The notes: generated from the letters alone by a model not told the origin. A DNA stretch of 64,000 nt from Isoetes taiwanensis (GCA_021234155.1 JAJEKV010000019.1:496001-560000); one strand, 5' to 3'. Numbered from the stretch's first letter, positions 1 to 11,052 are shown. Program-made: numbers and translations.

Positions 1-1136
1 TGAAATGCACTCAAATTCAAAATATGAAAGAAGGATATTCCTGACAAACCTTGTCAATGAAGAAGTGAGTCCCTTGCATGAATATCTTTTCTTGACCGAC
101 ACCGTCGTGATTGGCTTGGGGAACCCTTCTTGGCAGATCAAAGAGGTGCCTCATGCTCATCTACCTTAGCATCCTCTTGAATGACGCCAAGCTTCGCAGA
201 ATTTCCCTAATAAGTCATGTACACTCCAAAAGATAGCAATTCAACCAACAAAGACACAAAGTTGGAACTACTTAAAATAGCAGTACCACGCAACCACAAT
301 TTACGCTAAAAGTATCTAATAAGCTACAAATGCTTACCTTATGATGGTTTGTGATTTACACCGCTAGGAATGCTCAGATGATCCAATAATAGGCTTGTTG
401 GCATCTAAAAGTCGACGGGTTAAGAAACGCTAGCAGGCGCTTCTTGGGTTATCCAATCTTCAGAGATTTCCGTGACGCAGAAATTGCCGCCTTGTTTCTC
501 GCAGATTTTTCAACGATTGTTAGAAGAATCCGTAAAATATTATAGATTACGGTAAAGAATTTGCAAGGCGAAGAACATACATGTCGATTCGGAAAATCCA
601 TGGATCCGCTCTTATGGCGGAAGCCCGGAAGAAGAAACGAGTCGGCCCATTTCAAGAGGAGGCTCGACTTCATCCAGTAAAGGCTGAACTTATGAAAGCA
701 TAGGGAGATCATTATAGAGAAGTAATGCCAATCGGCTTTCAAAGTTTTGCCGCAAGAACTATCCGGATATAGCATAGACGTTTTCTCCTCGCTTTTGCAC
801 CATTTTGCCACGAATCTGAAAAAATATACACCTAAGACCATTTGTAGATCTTTCTCCAACCTTTCCAACGCATGTTCTCGCGACCAAAATGGAGCTTGTT
901 TATGGGGAGTTATGCCCATTTTTCTGATGAGGTCTAAAATAAATTTAAACTATCCTAAATTGAGCAACGAAAGCAAAAGAAAGGGACGATCTAGAAATAG
1001 TGCGCACATGACATAAGCTCTTGCACACAAGTAGACATAACCTCTTGCACACAAGTAGAACCGCCATCAAACCAGTAGTTCCACCTCATCATCAATGAAT
1101 CTTGGCCGCTAAAGGATTAACCAGAGATCTGATTTT
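1..1136. other. Unrecognised sequence, no supported gene
   Basis: The longest open frame (449-919, minus, 156 codons) has no domain, repeat or composition I recognise, and an overlapping plus-strand frame competes with it. No splice-linked exon set or RNA gene is visible. I treat it as non-coding or too decayed to name. Confidence 0.5.
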
Positions 1137-1610
1137 TCAAAACCCTCTTAGATATTTCAAAAGCCTGGCCATGTTGAATAAAGTTAACAAAGTGGCGTCC
1201 AGCTGATATATGGCACGAACTGGTAAACTGTCACGAACTGGTAGACTGTCAAAAACTACAAATGCCTCTATAAGTGAACCACAATCGGCATACATACCAA
1301 TTAGGGAGTTGCCAAGAGATAAATTGCTTTCAAACCCTTGCTGGATAAGCTGAGAGTGGATTTCTCGACCCTTCTCTATGGCTCCTATGCTCCTGCAAAG
1401 GTTTAGACTGGCAGCCAAGGTGACATCATCAGAGAAAACATCCTCCAGTTCATTTCTTCAAATAACTTCATTACTTTGTGTCCAAACTTACCTTCAACAA
1501 AACCCACCATAATTTGTATCCAAGAGACATCATCTCGAACTGGAAGCTTGTCAAAGATCTCCCAGGCAATCCCGAATGTTGAAGCATGAAAGGGCCCTGC
1601 TTACAGACGA
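1137..1610 (-). pseudogene. PPR protein fragment (PLS-type), frameshifted
   Basis: Pentatricopeptide-repeat proteins are RNA-binding helical-repeat proteins of plant organelles. On the minus strand, residues of about 1418-1137 read 'GAIEKGREIHSQLIQQGFES' followed by 'NSLIGMYADCGSLIEAFVVF', the classic junction of two PPR motifs. Upstream (about 1600-1440) a different frame reads 'EIFDKLPVRDDVSWIQIMVG', another PPR junction. The two parts need a frame change near 1430, so the gene is broken. After the second motif the phrase 'DSLPVR' occurs twice in succession because of a direct duplication of about 21 bp near 1207-1250, and a further frame change spoils the following 'ISWT' motif. Only about 150 of the usual 400-900 residues remain. 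The wording resembles fern PPR proteins (recollection, not a search). Confidence is high for the family and high that it is a pseudogene. Confidence 0.85.
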
Positions 1611-1619
1611 AATAAACCT

Positions 1620-2140
1620 GCTCAGCAGCCAAATATCAAAGTACCATGGAACCTAAGAGCAAAGAACAAAAATGAAAAAATTGTCAATAGACGGTTTTAA
1701 CTGTAAGCAGTTCGTCATTCCGGAAAGATAAACATTAATGTGAAAGACTTACGTTTTAAAACCGAGTAAAATTGTCACTAAGCTGAAGCCGAAATCCATT
1801 TTCCCAGATACTAAACCCAGCCAGCCTATTTCCGGTCGAATCCGCAAAGCCGGGTCACCGCTTAGGGTTCCCATACAACCAGCATCCGGGTGATCCCATA
1901 CAAATCCGGCATCCGCCAGTAACCCAATCAGGATCAATGCGGGCACTCCTTTTTTAACAATCCGCCATATCATCTTGCCGCTGTAAATAGAAACAAAATG
2001 CCGCATTTCATCACAATAGAGGACCCGAACTTACACCTTAGAATCACGTCCACGCAGAAGCTTGGCCATGGCGACTGGTTGGTGCGGGAGACGGAAGAGC
2101 AATGCTACACATCGAAGAGATTCTAGGAGAAATCGAATTG
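1620..2140. other. Unrecognised spacer
   Basis: A minus-strand frame (1749-2006, 85 codons) has no recognisable features. I see no gene here. Confidence 0.5.
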
Positions 2141-2149
2141 GGGCTTTTT

Positions 2150-2830
2150 GACGTGAGCCGCCCAGATCCGAGATGGACGGTCCGCAGCGACACCTCGGGT
2201 CAGGCACAAAAATCTTTATGTACATTTGGTACACTTGGGGTGGATTGAGGTGGCTCCACCAGGGCCATCGATTCGGATCTGGACGGTCCGGCTAATACAC
2301 CAAATCTCTCTAGAAACGTTTGGTACACTTATATAATTGTATATATATAAGGGATATATATATATATCAGTTATATATATAAAGGTATATCATAAACTTT
2401 TCTATATAATGTGTTTGATTCTTACATGGGATGTCGTGGATTTAAAGTTGGGTCCCTGTGGAGGTGTAAAGATCGAGCCATCCATTCCTTTATGGGCATG
2501 GAGGCATGCATGGGTCATGCATGGGGCATGCACCACATCCCCGGACCGTTGGATCAAAGGGGAGGATAAAATCCTAGCCCTTGGTTTTATGAGGAAGGTG
2601 CAAGGAAGGTCCTTTAAAGTGACTTTGGTGTAGCAGATCTTAACCGATTTAGATCAAAAGGTGAGCATAAATCTTAGCCATTGACTTTTTAATATTAAAT
2701 TGATTTTTTTTAAAGGAGGTGAGGTGTCACCTTCATTAATAAAAAAAAGGTAATGAGGTGGCAAAGCATTTATGAGTGGACTTTCTATGAAGCTTCCTTC
2801 GTTTTAATCGCATTCAAAGGTACATAGCTT
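2150..2830. repeat. Dispersed non-autonomous repeat, copy 1
   Basis: This stretch shares blocks with 15890-16323 and 21830-22480. The shared pieces are a 'GAGATGGACGGTCCGC' block followed by a GACACC word (near 2175), the boundary word 'TTATATAATTGTATATATA' (2329 on), a 'GCATGCATGGGGCATGCAC' block (near 2515; inverted near 16160), and the AAGGTGCAAGGAA word (near 2600). The stretch 2690-2790 also resembles, inverted, the CCACCTCATCA words at 21905-22170. No transposase is present. It is probably a MITE-like or composite non-autonomous element; exact ends are not resolved. Confidence 0.55.
2337..2390. repeat. AT-rich microsatellite
   Basis: Imperfect (TA)n tract at the edge of the dispersed repeat. 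It creates a meaningless open frame beginning in the repeat. Confidence 0.8.
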
Positions 2831-2940
2831 GCGAGGGGGGATGAAGGTGGGACCCACGCCATTGGACTCCTCTCATCGAGAGCTTTCCAATGAGTGGTGG
2901 TTTGGCACGCCCCGATTTGTAGTTGGAGCCAATGTGATCG

Positions 2941-4250
2941 AACTCTCTAAGGGAATCCATAGGAATCTCGTGAGAATCTAAATGAATCTTCATAAATACT
3001 TGGAGAATCTAGAGGAATCCTGATGCAATCTTGGAGAATCTAGGTGAATCTTCATAGAATCTTAGAGAATCTAAAGGAATCTCAAGAGAATCTTAGGGAA
3101 TCTATGGGAATCTCAAGAGAATTTTTGGAAATCTATGGGAATCTCAAGAGAATCTTGGAAATCGAAGGGAATCTCAAGAGAATCTTTGGAAAAACAACGG
3201 GAATCTATAGGAATCACGAGAGAATCTTTGAGAATTTAAGGGAATCTAAGGGAATCTTTATAGAATCTTTAAGAATCTAGAGGAATCTTGATGGAATCAT
3301 GTCAAGTCTAAGGAATCTTCATAGGAACTTAGAGAATAGAGGAATCTTAAGAGAATCTTTGGGAATCTAAAGGAATCTTTCTAAAAGCTTTGAGAATCTA
3401 GTGAAATCATGATGGAATCATAGGAATCTCAGAGAATCTAAAGGAATCTTCATAAATACTTGGAGAATCTAGAGGAACTCGATGCAATCTTGGAGAATCT
3501 AGGTGAATCTTCATAGAATCTTAGAGAATCTAAAGGAATCTCAAGAGAATCTAAGGGAATCTATGGGAATCTCAAGAGAATCTTTGGAAATCTATGGGAA
3601 TCTCAAGAGAATCTTGGAAATCGAAGGGAATCTCAAGAGAATCTTTGGAAAACCAACGAGAATCTATAGGAATCAATAGAGAATCTTTTGAGAATTTAAG
3701 GGAATCTAAGGGAATCTTTTATAGAATCTTTAAGAATCTAGAGGAATCTTGATGGAATCATGTCAAGTCTAAGGGAATCTTCATAGGATCTTAGAGAATA
3801 GAGGAATCTTAAGAGAATCTTTGGGAATCTAAAGGAATCTTTCTAAAAGCTTGGAGAATCTAGTGAAATCATGATGGAATCTTGGAGAATCATGGAGAAT
3901 TTTCCTATAATCTAAAGGAATCTAGGAGAATCTTCATCAAATCTTGAGAATTCAATAGAACTACATAGAATTTTGGGGAATCTAGAGGAGTCTTGGGATA
4001 ATCTTTGGGAATCTAGACGAATATCAAGAGAATCTTTGGGAACCTAGGGGAATTAAGGGAATGTTCATAAAATCTTTAAGAATCTTGATAGAATCTTGGG
4101 AAATCTAGGGAAATCTTCATAGAATCTAGGGGAATCTCTATAGAATCTTGGAGAATCTTGGCATAATCTTTGGAAATCTAGGAGATTCTAAAAAGAATCT
4201 TTGTTAACATAGGATTCATAAAGAGCCTAGGGAAATGCTTATAGAATCTT
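2941..4250. repeat. Degenerate GAATCT-type satellite with a 460-bp tandem duplication
   Basis: About 1.3 kb is built almost entirely from variants of GAATCT spaced 8-16 bp apart (GGAATCT, AGAATCTT, GAGAATCTA). Superimposed on this is a long-period tandem duplication: 2958-3418 and 3419-3881 align almost base for base. For example, CATAAATACT falls at 2991 and again at 3451, and the run AGTGAAATCATGATGGAATC occurs near the end of both copies. The period is therefore 460 bp. The open frame 3044-3280 is a by-product of the repeat. Short reverse-orientation tracts of the same word occur at 9217-9310 and 18180-18290. Confidence 0.9.
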
Positions 4251-4311
4251 CATTGAATGACTCTGCATTGGCTTCCGGTCGAATTTGTGCAGTCCCTCAT
4301 AGTAGAACCAC

Positions 4312-4338
4312 TTGTATATATATATATATATATATAAT
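4312..4338. repeat. (TA)n microsatellite
   Basis: Nearly pure TA dinucleotide run at the start of the open frame that leads into the RGG ORF. The true start codon of that ORF is therefore likely further downstream. Confidence 0.85.
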
Positions 4339-5016
4339 AGATGTCCACATCCACAGAATACTTGCACTTCAAAGGGAGTAATATGGTTTGACCAAATTCT
4401 ATGGTACATGATGAACCATTTAGAACTATTTTTTAAAGGAGATTCCATGGTTTCTAGATGGAGTAAGTTTATAATCTGGACCTCAAACCCTGGTATTGAG
4501 GCCTTGATCCAACAATGCTTGATTTTCCATTTTATTAGAAAATCTATGATGGAGGGACTCCTTCAATATGTGAATAACCCTGAGGCTAAGTTATTTGGAG
4601 ACCATAATGAAAATGGGCTGAGATATATTGAGCGGTTGATTAAACCGCCTAAATTCTCAGATTATAATACCCCTATGTTTAAAAGACCAAGAGAAATGGA
4701 GGAGGCCCCTGGAGCACCTGACAGAAGGAATAGGGGAAGAGGGAGAGGTGAAAATAGAAATGCTTTCAATGGTGGTGGTAATAGAGGAAGGGGAAGATTT
4801 GAGAACACATTTAGAGGTGGTCACATGGGCCATCATATGGCAAGAGGAGGTAGACATCCATTTGGAAGAGGAAGGGGAAGGCCAAATGAAGGAAGAAATG
4901 GAAGAGCATGGGCTGCTAGCTCTTCAGAAAGTGTTCAAATGGTTGGAAATACCCCTATGGTAGGGGATCAGCTGACAAAACCGGGCATATTCTCCTTTGA
5001 GACCCTAATAATTTGA
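4312..5016 (+). CDS. Arg/Gly-rich (RGG-box) protein, possible ORF1 of a retroelement
   Basis: The frame is open for 234 codons, but its first codons lie in a (TA)n microsatellite, so translation more plausibly starts at an internal ATG (4408 or 4447). Residues of about 60-125 are ordinary globular-looking sequence without a domain I know. Residues of about 140-205 are strongly basic and glycine-rich, with repeated RGRG, GGGNRGRGR and GRGRGRPNEGR patterns typical of RGG boxes that bind RNA. It ends about 200 bp before a broken reverse-transcriptase gene on the same strand. An RNA-binding or chaperone role for a retroelement is thus a reasonable inference, but only proximity supports it. Alternatives are an exon of a host RGG protein or a retrotransposed host cDNA fragment. 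I cannot assign a family. Confidence 0.5.
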   Translation: MYIYIYIYNRCPHPQNTCTSKGVIWFDQILWYMMNHLELFFKGDSMVSRWSKFIIWTSNPGIEALIQQCLIFHFIRKSMMEGLLQYVNNPEAKLFGDHNENGLRYIERLIKPPKFSDYNTPMFKRPREMEEAPGAPDRRNRGRGRGENRNAFNGGGNRGRGRFENTFRGGHMGHHMARGGRHPFGRGRGRPNEGRNGRAWAASSSESVQMVGNTPMVGDQLTKPGIFSFETLII

Positions 5017-5220
5017 GCTACACTTGGGGAATTAGTGAAAATATGTTGTTATGTTTTTACGTTTTTTGCAAGGAAGAAGTTTTTCCTCTATTTATAATAG
5101 AGGTTTTTGTACTTCTTGCAAAGAATAAAGTGTTTTCTCTATTTATAATAGAAGGTTTTTGCTTCATGCAGAAATACAAGTTGTTTCTAAATCTCTAATG
5201 TTCTCTATGGGGAGATTTAA
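5017..5220. repeat. Short tandem repeat between RGG ORF and RT gene
   Basis: Two imperfect copies of a unit of about 55 bp containing CTATTTATAATAGA and GGTTTTTG (near 5089 and 5140). No gene of its own. Confidence 0.5.
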
Positions 5221-7291
5221 AGTTATAACGATAAAACTAGTGATACCTCTTACATACACTTATTGTATGTTAATAGGATCATGGAACTAGTCAATGTGAA
5301 AAAATTGTTTATCACTTGTTGCCTAGATGGCCTTGGTATTGAGGATCCCAATATTTTAGATGAAATTATGTATGGATGGAAATATCTTCCAAGTATTAAA
5401 TCCTCTTGGTATAAACCAAAAGACACGTTTTGTAATTTCTCATGCTTGAGCAATTTGAGTTGCCATTGTGAAAATATAAGGTGGTTTGAACCCTTCCTTG
5501 ATATTGGGGATGATGGAACTAAACATGTTACAACACTCTCCATAGACATATGTCACTATACAAGGGATGAAATAAAATACGGGTTAAATCATATCCACCT
5601 TGAAAAACCTAATATGGGATTGGTTATTTTGGAAATACTTAAAGCATGGGAGCAAACCATTCAATTATTAGAAAGAAAATTTGGTGAGTTTCATACCTCT
5701 AGGATTGAGTATACTAAAACATTTATTAAGGGGAAGATTAAACATTTGGTACAAATGGCCAAATGTGACAAAAGAAAGAGGATTAGGATTCCAAATAAGA
5801 CCAAAATTGTGGAAGCAAATATGGAGAAGAAATGGTTACAGGAACATCGTATATTTTGGGATAAATAAAATTTGAAAATACTCTGTCTTCATATGCAAAA
5901 ATTATATCCGAAAAGCGGCAATAAGAAGAGTTCAAAGCCCAGATTTTGCAATATGCTATGATGAGGATGGCTACCCTAATACACCTATAGCAATTAAGCA
6001 TATATGCTTATATGAAATGAAAAAAATTGCTAAGGTGAATACTGACAATAAATTAGGGTTACCCTATCTAATGGCGACGTATAAAGTCCATAAAAAGAAG
6101 TTCAGATGGATAACAAATGCTTCAAATTGCATTTTTTCGGATATGGCTGACTGTATTACATCAACAATACAAGCAATGGTCCCAGTATTTAAGGAGATGT
6201 GTTGGACATTGGACTCTAAAATTAAAAGATTTATGGGGGTTAGTACTAGATCATTTTGGTGGATAGATTCTACCATAGATCTAGTTGTCAATTTGCCTCA
6301 AAAGATACATAATACATGGGTAGCAGATATTGCGAGGTGCTATGAGTCCATACCTCTATTTGGGGAGGACGGTATCACAACGATTTGTGACTATCTCTTC
6401 TATAAAGCATTCCACTTGAAATATCCTCTTAAGTTATGCGTATATGCTGGTGGAGCTAAGTACAAATGCTCATGGAGAAAGAATATTCCGAACTCAGAAT
6501 CTTTCTTTGAGCTTACACTCCAGGAACTCAATACCATAAATAAATATTTGCTTGCTAATTGTCATGTACAGTTGGGAGATAGAGTATGGAAACAAGTAAG
6601 AGGAATCCCTATGGGGTTCTCGTGTTCCCCTTTGTGGTGCAACTTGTATCTTATGGCATACGAGTATAAATTTATAGGGAGACTGGCAAAATTGGGGAAA
6701 ACAGAGTTTCTGGCCTTGTTTGAAGGAAATTATAGATATATGGATGACTTGGGGGCGGTAAATAATCCAATAATGGATTTATTTATTGACCCATCGCAAC
6801 CAAGACATGTTGATAATCCGTTTTGGATTTATCCATTGGAGTTCCTAGACATTAAAAAGGAAGAAACTAGCCAAATATTCTTACAATATGATCCTACACT
6901 TCCTAGATGCAATTTTTTGAATATGCATATTCAGGTTGTAAATCAAACAGAGGGAACATACATTACGACGAGATTTGACAAAAGAAGATTGTTCCCATTT
7001 AAATGTGCACAATTTATACAATTGGCATCAAACAGGAAAATTAGTCAGTGTTATAACCTTATGGTTGCGCAAGTGATAACATTGTTATATTTATGCAATA
7101 ATCCCCTTGAGTTTTTGGTGGAACTAGGGAGGACATTGGATGTTTTCGTATCTAATGGTTTTTGCCTAGAAAGGCTTAAGACCATTGTAATACGAACAAT
7201 TGAAAATTCATACACCCCTGGAGCACCGGTGGAGAAACAACCAGATTATAAGCTTCGCATTTTAGAAGGCATGAGCCAATTTAATAGGTAA
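5221..7291 (+). pseudogene. Reverse transcriptase of the GIPMG/YMDD (Penelope-like-looking) type, one frameshift
   Basis: Two frames together make one long protein. The first runs 5221-5868 (first ATG 5281) and has a Cys-rich stretch ('CLSNLSCHCENIRWF') followed by 'KHVTTLSIDI'. The second is open from 5876 to 7291 although its first ATG is at 6017. The 5876-6016 part continues the protein ('KYSVFICKNYIRKAAI'), so a single frame change near 5860-5875 breaks the gene. Numbering from 6017, RT motifs are: template-handling 'ATYKVHKKKFRWITNAS' (20-36), motif A 'VADIARCYESIP' with D104, motif B 'GIPMGFSCSPLWCNLYL' (196-212), and motif C 'YRYMDD' with catalytic D243/D244. A C-terminal part follows ('YPLEFLDIK', 'FLNMHIQV', 'TTRFDKRRLFPF'). 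This order matches orphan RT proteins I recall from animals and ferns with 'GIPMG...YIDD' motifs, nearest to Penelope-like RTs and not to LTR or LINE RTs. I see no GIY-YIG, integrase or LTR nearby. Catalytic residues are intact apart from the break. Confidence 0.8.
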
Positions 7292-7555
7292 AGTTCGGAG
7301 CTTTACTCTACTCCATATGTGCAGGATTTTCCCTTATAAACCATTGAGTATTAATTAAATTGGATGGAAAGATCTAGAAAGGAAATTTCGTATTTTTTTT
7401 GGGAAAAATTTCGAAATCATGATATTATGGCCGGAATGGGAATAGCCTTATGGAATCGAAAGGGCTGGCTAGAATTGGGAAAGCCTAAATGGATTAGAAT
7501 CGATTTAAGAAATGCAGGTTTTAGGGATTAAATATCTCAAAGATTATGGCTTAGA
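7292..7555. other. Spacer downstream of the RT gene
   Basis: AT-rich, no gene. It contains a loose inverted pair around 7383-7417 (GAAATTTCG and CGAAATC) flanking a T8 run, which could be 3' UTR material of the RT element. Confidence 0.4.
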
Positions 7556-8410
7556 ACTGAACAGATCTGGCATGCTGACAGGATGGGCCGGAATATGGTA
7601 GAACAAGCTGGTTTTTGACTGATTGCTCATCTCAGAGCATAATCAACTGGTTTTTCTATCCTCTGTGTGTATTCCGTTGAAGATAAGCCTGCAAAAATTG
7701 AGACCCAAGGGATTTGCATCAGTCTATTTGCTGGAAAACAGAACCAAGGTAGAAAGCTGAACATATGTTCTTGGTCTATCTTGATTTTTTGATGCATTGT
7801 TTTAACAAATGGATTCGATCTTTTATGCTAAGTCTCTGAACAGGGATAAAATATTGAGTTATCCATTGCGGAACTTCGATTCTCAAATCCTCTAGCAGTT
7901 TCTGAAGATCACGGTCAGCAAACAAAGAGGTATTTCGGATTTAAAGGCTTTGAATATAGTATATAGATAGGATTCGAAATTGTATGGCTGAATGGGTTAT
8001 TACCCTGGCAGACAAAAGCCTGAACAGATCTGGAAAACGGCAATGGAAGGCTGGTCTTTAGCAAAATTAATCGGTCTGGTCTGATTGCTTATTGGAACAT
8101 AACCAACCGGTTCTTTTAAGATATATTCCTTTGGAGAAAAGGCTGCAAAAAATCGCTGCCCAGGAGATCTGATTTGGTCTATCAGAGGCAAAATTGATTC
8201 AAGGTAGAAGCTGAACACATGTTCTTTATATCTATCTTGCTTGTTTGACGCTTTTTTAATAAATTCATGCCAAAATCTCTGAACAGGAATATTATATTGC
8301 ATTATCCTTTGCTAATTTCCGGATTACCATTCATCTGGTGTTTTTGGATGACCATAATCAGCCAACAGAAAGGTATTTTTGAATCCAAGTTTTTGAATAT
8401 AATAAAAACT
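7556..8410. repeat. Old tandem duplication, two diverged copies of about 450 bp
   Basis: Copy 1 (7556-7965) and copy 2 (8020-8410) share colinear blocks: GAACAGATCTGG at 7559 and 8022, AAGGTAGA(A)AGCTGAACA followed by ATGTTCTT, TCTCTGAACAGG, and AGGTATTT followed by TTTGAATATA. The offset changes from about 463 to 443, so small indels have accumulated. The minus-strand frame 8000-8302 is not supported as a gene. Confidence 0.75.
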
Positions 8411-9104
8411 TTCTAGATTCTTTCTCTGATTGTTAGACAGTTTTTTAAGAGATGATATAAAGGCATGCAGTTGGATAGATCTTTGGATTTAGTATATACT
8501 AAACCGTGATTTCCTTGCAATAGCATTGGAATATGGATGCAATGGGTGAAGAAATGGGAGATTCTGGCTTTATGGATTTAGAAGAGGAGCCTGAACCACA
8601 AATCAACGAAAACCAGGTCAGATATATAATAATGGGTCAGCGATTACGCTCCATTGATTTTGGTCTCTAAAAATAAGGAATATAAGGTTTTTTGTCTGCT
8701 CGTGTTTAATATATAGTTTAGTTTGGAATGCGTAGAATTTGTAATGAGCTAGAAAATAAATTAGCTCTAATAGATAAACGGTGCATGCATGATAAGGACT
8801 AGATCTTAAATTTCCTTGTTTCCTCGACACCGATTAGCAAGGGGGGTTTTATAAAAAGCATTGACACCTGTCTTCCACTTTCTGGCACCTGTACTAACAC
8901 GTGTTCTTGATTGTGACGGTGGCAGGTACCAGCTTTTCCCACTTGGATGCAGGATTAATAATATTTAAGACTAGCCTGGAACATCATCATGCAACAAATA
9001 TGGGTTATAATGAATTATTTTTAAGCTACAAATTCCTAGTTACTATATTTATGGCATTTATCAAGAATATAGATCCTGTAAAAGGAAGGTTGCTTGGAAA
9101 AGCA
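8411..9104. other. Unrecognised sequence
   Basis: Short frames only, none with recognisable motifs. Confidence 0.5.
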
Positions 9105-9150
9105 TAATATATATATACATATATATATATACAAGTTTTTGTACTATCAA
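9105..9150. repeat. (TA)n plus shared 26-bp word
   Basis: A TA-rich run ends in a word (9125-9150, containing ACAAGTTTTTGTACTATCAA) that is repeated exactly at 16298-16323. There it forms the edge of copy 2 of the dispersed repeat. This suggests a shared element terminus or insertion context. Confidence 0.6.
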
Positions 9151-9216
9151 TAGGATAAAATAAAATGGAATGAAATGAGGTTGTGTACAAAGTCAAATGT
9201 ACGTACATTGGGAAGT

Positions 9217-9310
9217 ATAGATTTCCCTAGATTCCTCTAGGTTCTTAAAGATTCTCTTGAGATTCCTTTAAATTCTCTAAGATCCTATGAAGATTCCTCT
9301 AGATTTTATG
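9217..9310. repeat. Short GAATCT-type tract, inverted
   Basis: Series of AGATTCC, AGATTCTC and AAATTCTC words, the reverse complement of the satellite at 2941-4250. Confidence 0.7.
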
Positions 9311-10270
9311 TAACCAACGATCTCTTGCTAGTTGCATAAGGAATATTAAAGTTAGCTAACTTGTATTATAAGTCCAAGAAATTGACAACAAATACCCACT
9401 TAACTTGTCGCACTTAACGCCAGGGGTGACATATGTTTTGAATTCGGATCCACAGTAATTTATTGCATTACATTCCTTTTTAAATATTATGGAAAATCAA
9501 ATCTAGACTTATCGGGTTAAATTCTAAGCTTAACCGATTTAGTGATTTCTATTTTTTCTTCTAAATGTATGTGCCATTTCTCCGATAAGGGGAGAAGCAT
9601 CTCCATGTATTTCTAGAGAAAGATCAAGCATGGAAATTGTAAGCAAATATATTGATGTTGCCCTTATTTGTGAAAAGGAGAAATGTAGTGTTAGATTGCT
9701 TGAAACATTGCATTAACCAGCAATTAAAAATAATGGTAAGAAGGATGCCAATTACTACGCCAAAGAATGTATGAGTGTTGAGAATGTGCCAAGGACCAGG
9801 TTCCAAGTGAAGCCACGGTTATCATTGCCTGTCTTGCTTTCTTTACGCTTAAAGTTGAGAAGATAGATGTGGAAAACCACACAACAAAAAATAGTCTACA
9901 AGGGGAAGGGCATTTGCATGCGGCATAAATGGTGGCATTCCGACCACGAGGAAAACAAAAGGCTCGCATTTTAATAAAGAAGATAATATTAAATTGTACA
10001 ATTTACACAAGATAGTTGACCTCGGAGAGACAAACAAGAAATGGGGAATTCCTTGTCACTTATGAGGGTCCCAAAACACGGATAAAATGGCCTTGCTAAA
10101 TTAAGGACCATTCTATTGAAAGGGAAAGTCAATCTGCTCATGTCCAACCATAGCCATAGCCAAATCCTTCCGGTGCCAAATGCATTTTGTTCTTCCAACT
10201 ACATGATTAATGCAAAACTTCAACACCAATTATTTCAAATGAAAGTTAAAATTTGCATAGAATCCAAATC
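9311..10270. other. Unrecognised sequence
   Basis: Overlapping minus-strand frames of 60-81 codons (9624-10198) compete with each other and none resembles a family I know. Confidence 0.5.
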
Positions 10271-10274
10271 TCCA

Positions 10275-10487
10275 CCATGAAGAAGCGAAAATTTGCAATT
10301 TCAATTATATGCATCAAGGGCTTGTGCCCTTACTGAGGGTTATAACCACGAATCATGTTCACTATTTGCAAAAAGAAAGAACCATGAAGAAACAAAATTT
10401 GTATTTCAATTATATGCATCAAAGGGCTTGTGCCCTTACAGGGTTATAACCGAGATCATGTTCCTTTGTTTGCAAAAGAAAAAAAAG
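10275..10487. repeat. Tandem duplication, about 105 bp x 2
   Basis: TCAATTATATGCATCAA plus GGGCTTGTGCCCTTAC and GGGTTATAACC occur at 10301 and again at 10406. The duplicated unit contains the small palindrome GGGCttgtGCCC. The plus-strand frame 10293-10544 is a by-product. Confidence 0.85.
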
Positions 10488-10836
10488 CTGGGTAGAACTA
10501 TTGCTAGGAATTATACATGCATCTTTTTTATCCATCACTTGTAGGTTCTCAATTAGACTCTACATGTTGGTATACAAACAAATAGATCTTAATCATCAAG
10601 ATTTAAATTTGAGGAGTGACATTTGAGATGTCAACATTCCCTCACATTATAAGATCCAATTAGCTTTATCATGATCTTCAAAGCTTTCTTCAGATCTTAT
10701 GAATATTTTCCTTTAAACCCCCTTTCTATGAAGATCCCCCATGATTTTTAATAGAATTCCACTACGTTTCTTGAGCACTTCTTTGGCTCCCCAAGGATTG
10801 TAGTCATTGTACAAAGTTTATCATAGTTGATTGTAT

Positions 10837-11052
10837 TTAGGGACCATGTAAAGTCAAGTGTAATACATCTTTGGGCAACCGTGTTGAAACCTTGCTAAAA
10901 CCAACTACTTTAAACAAGCGACCAAACATTTCTCACGTATTTAGGGAATGATGTGAAGTTAAGATGTCTATCTATCTTGGGCAACAGCCGAACCCCATTG
11001 AAATCTTGTTGAAACGAACAATTTTAAACAAGCGGCCAAACATTTCTCATAG
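10837..11052. repeat. Diverged tandem duplication, about 105-110 bp x 2
   Basis: Both copies share TATTTAGGGA at the start, a TTGGGCAAC word in the middle, and AAACAAGCGACCAAACATTT (one change in copy 2) near the end. Confidence 0.8.

Noticed and set aside
3044-3280. 78-codon open frame rich in Glu, Ser and Arg
   Set aside because: It is a direct translation of the GAATCT repeat array and would exist in any such array.
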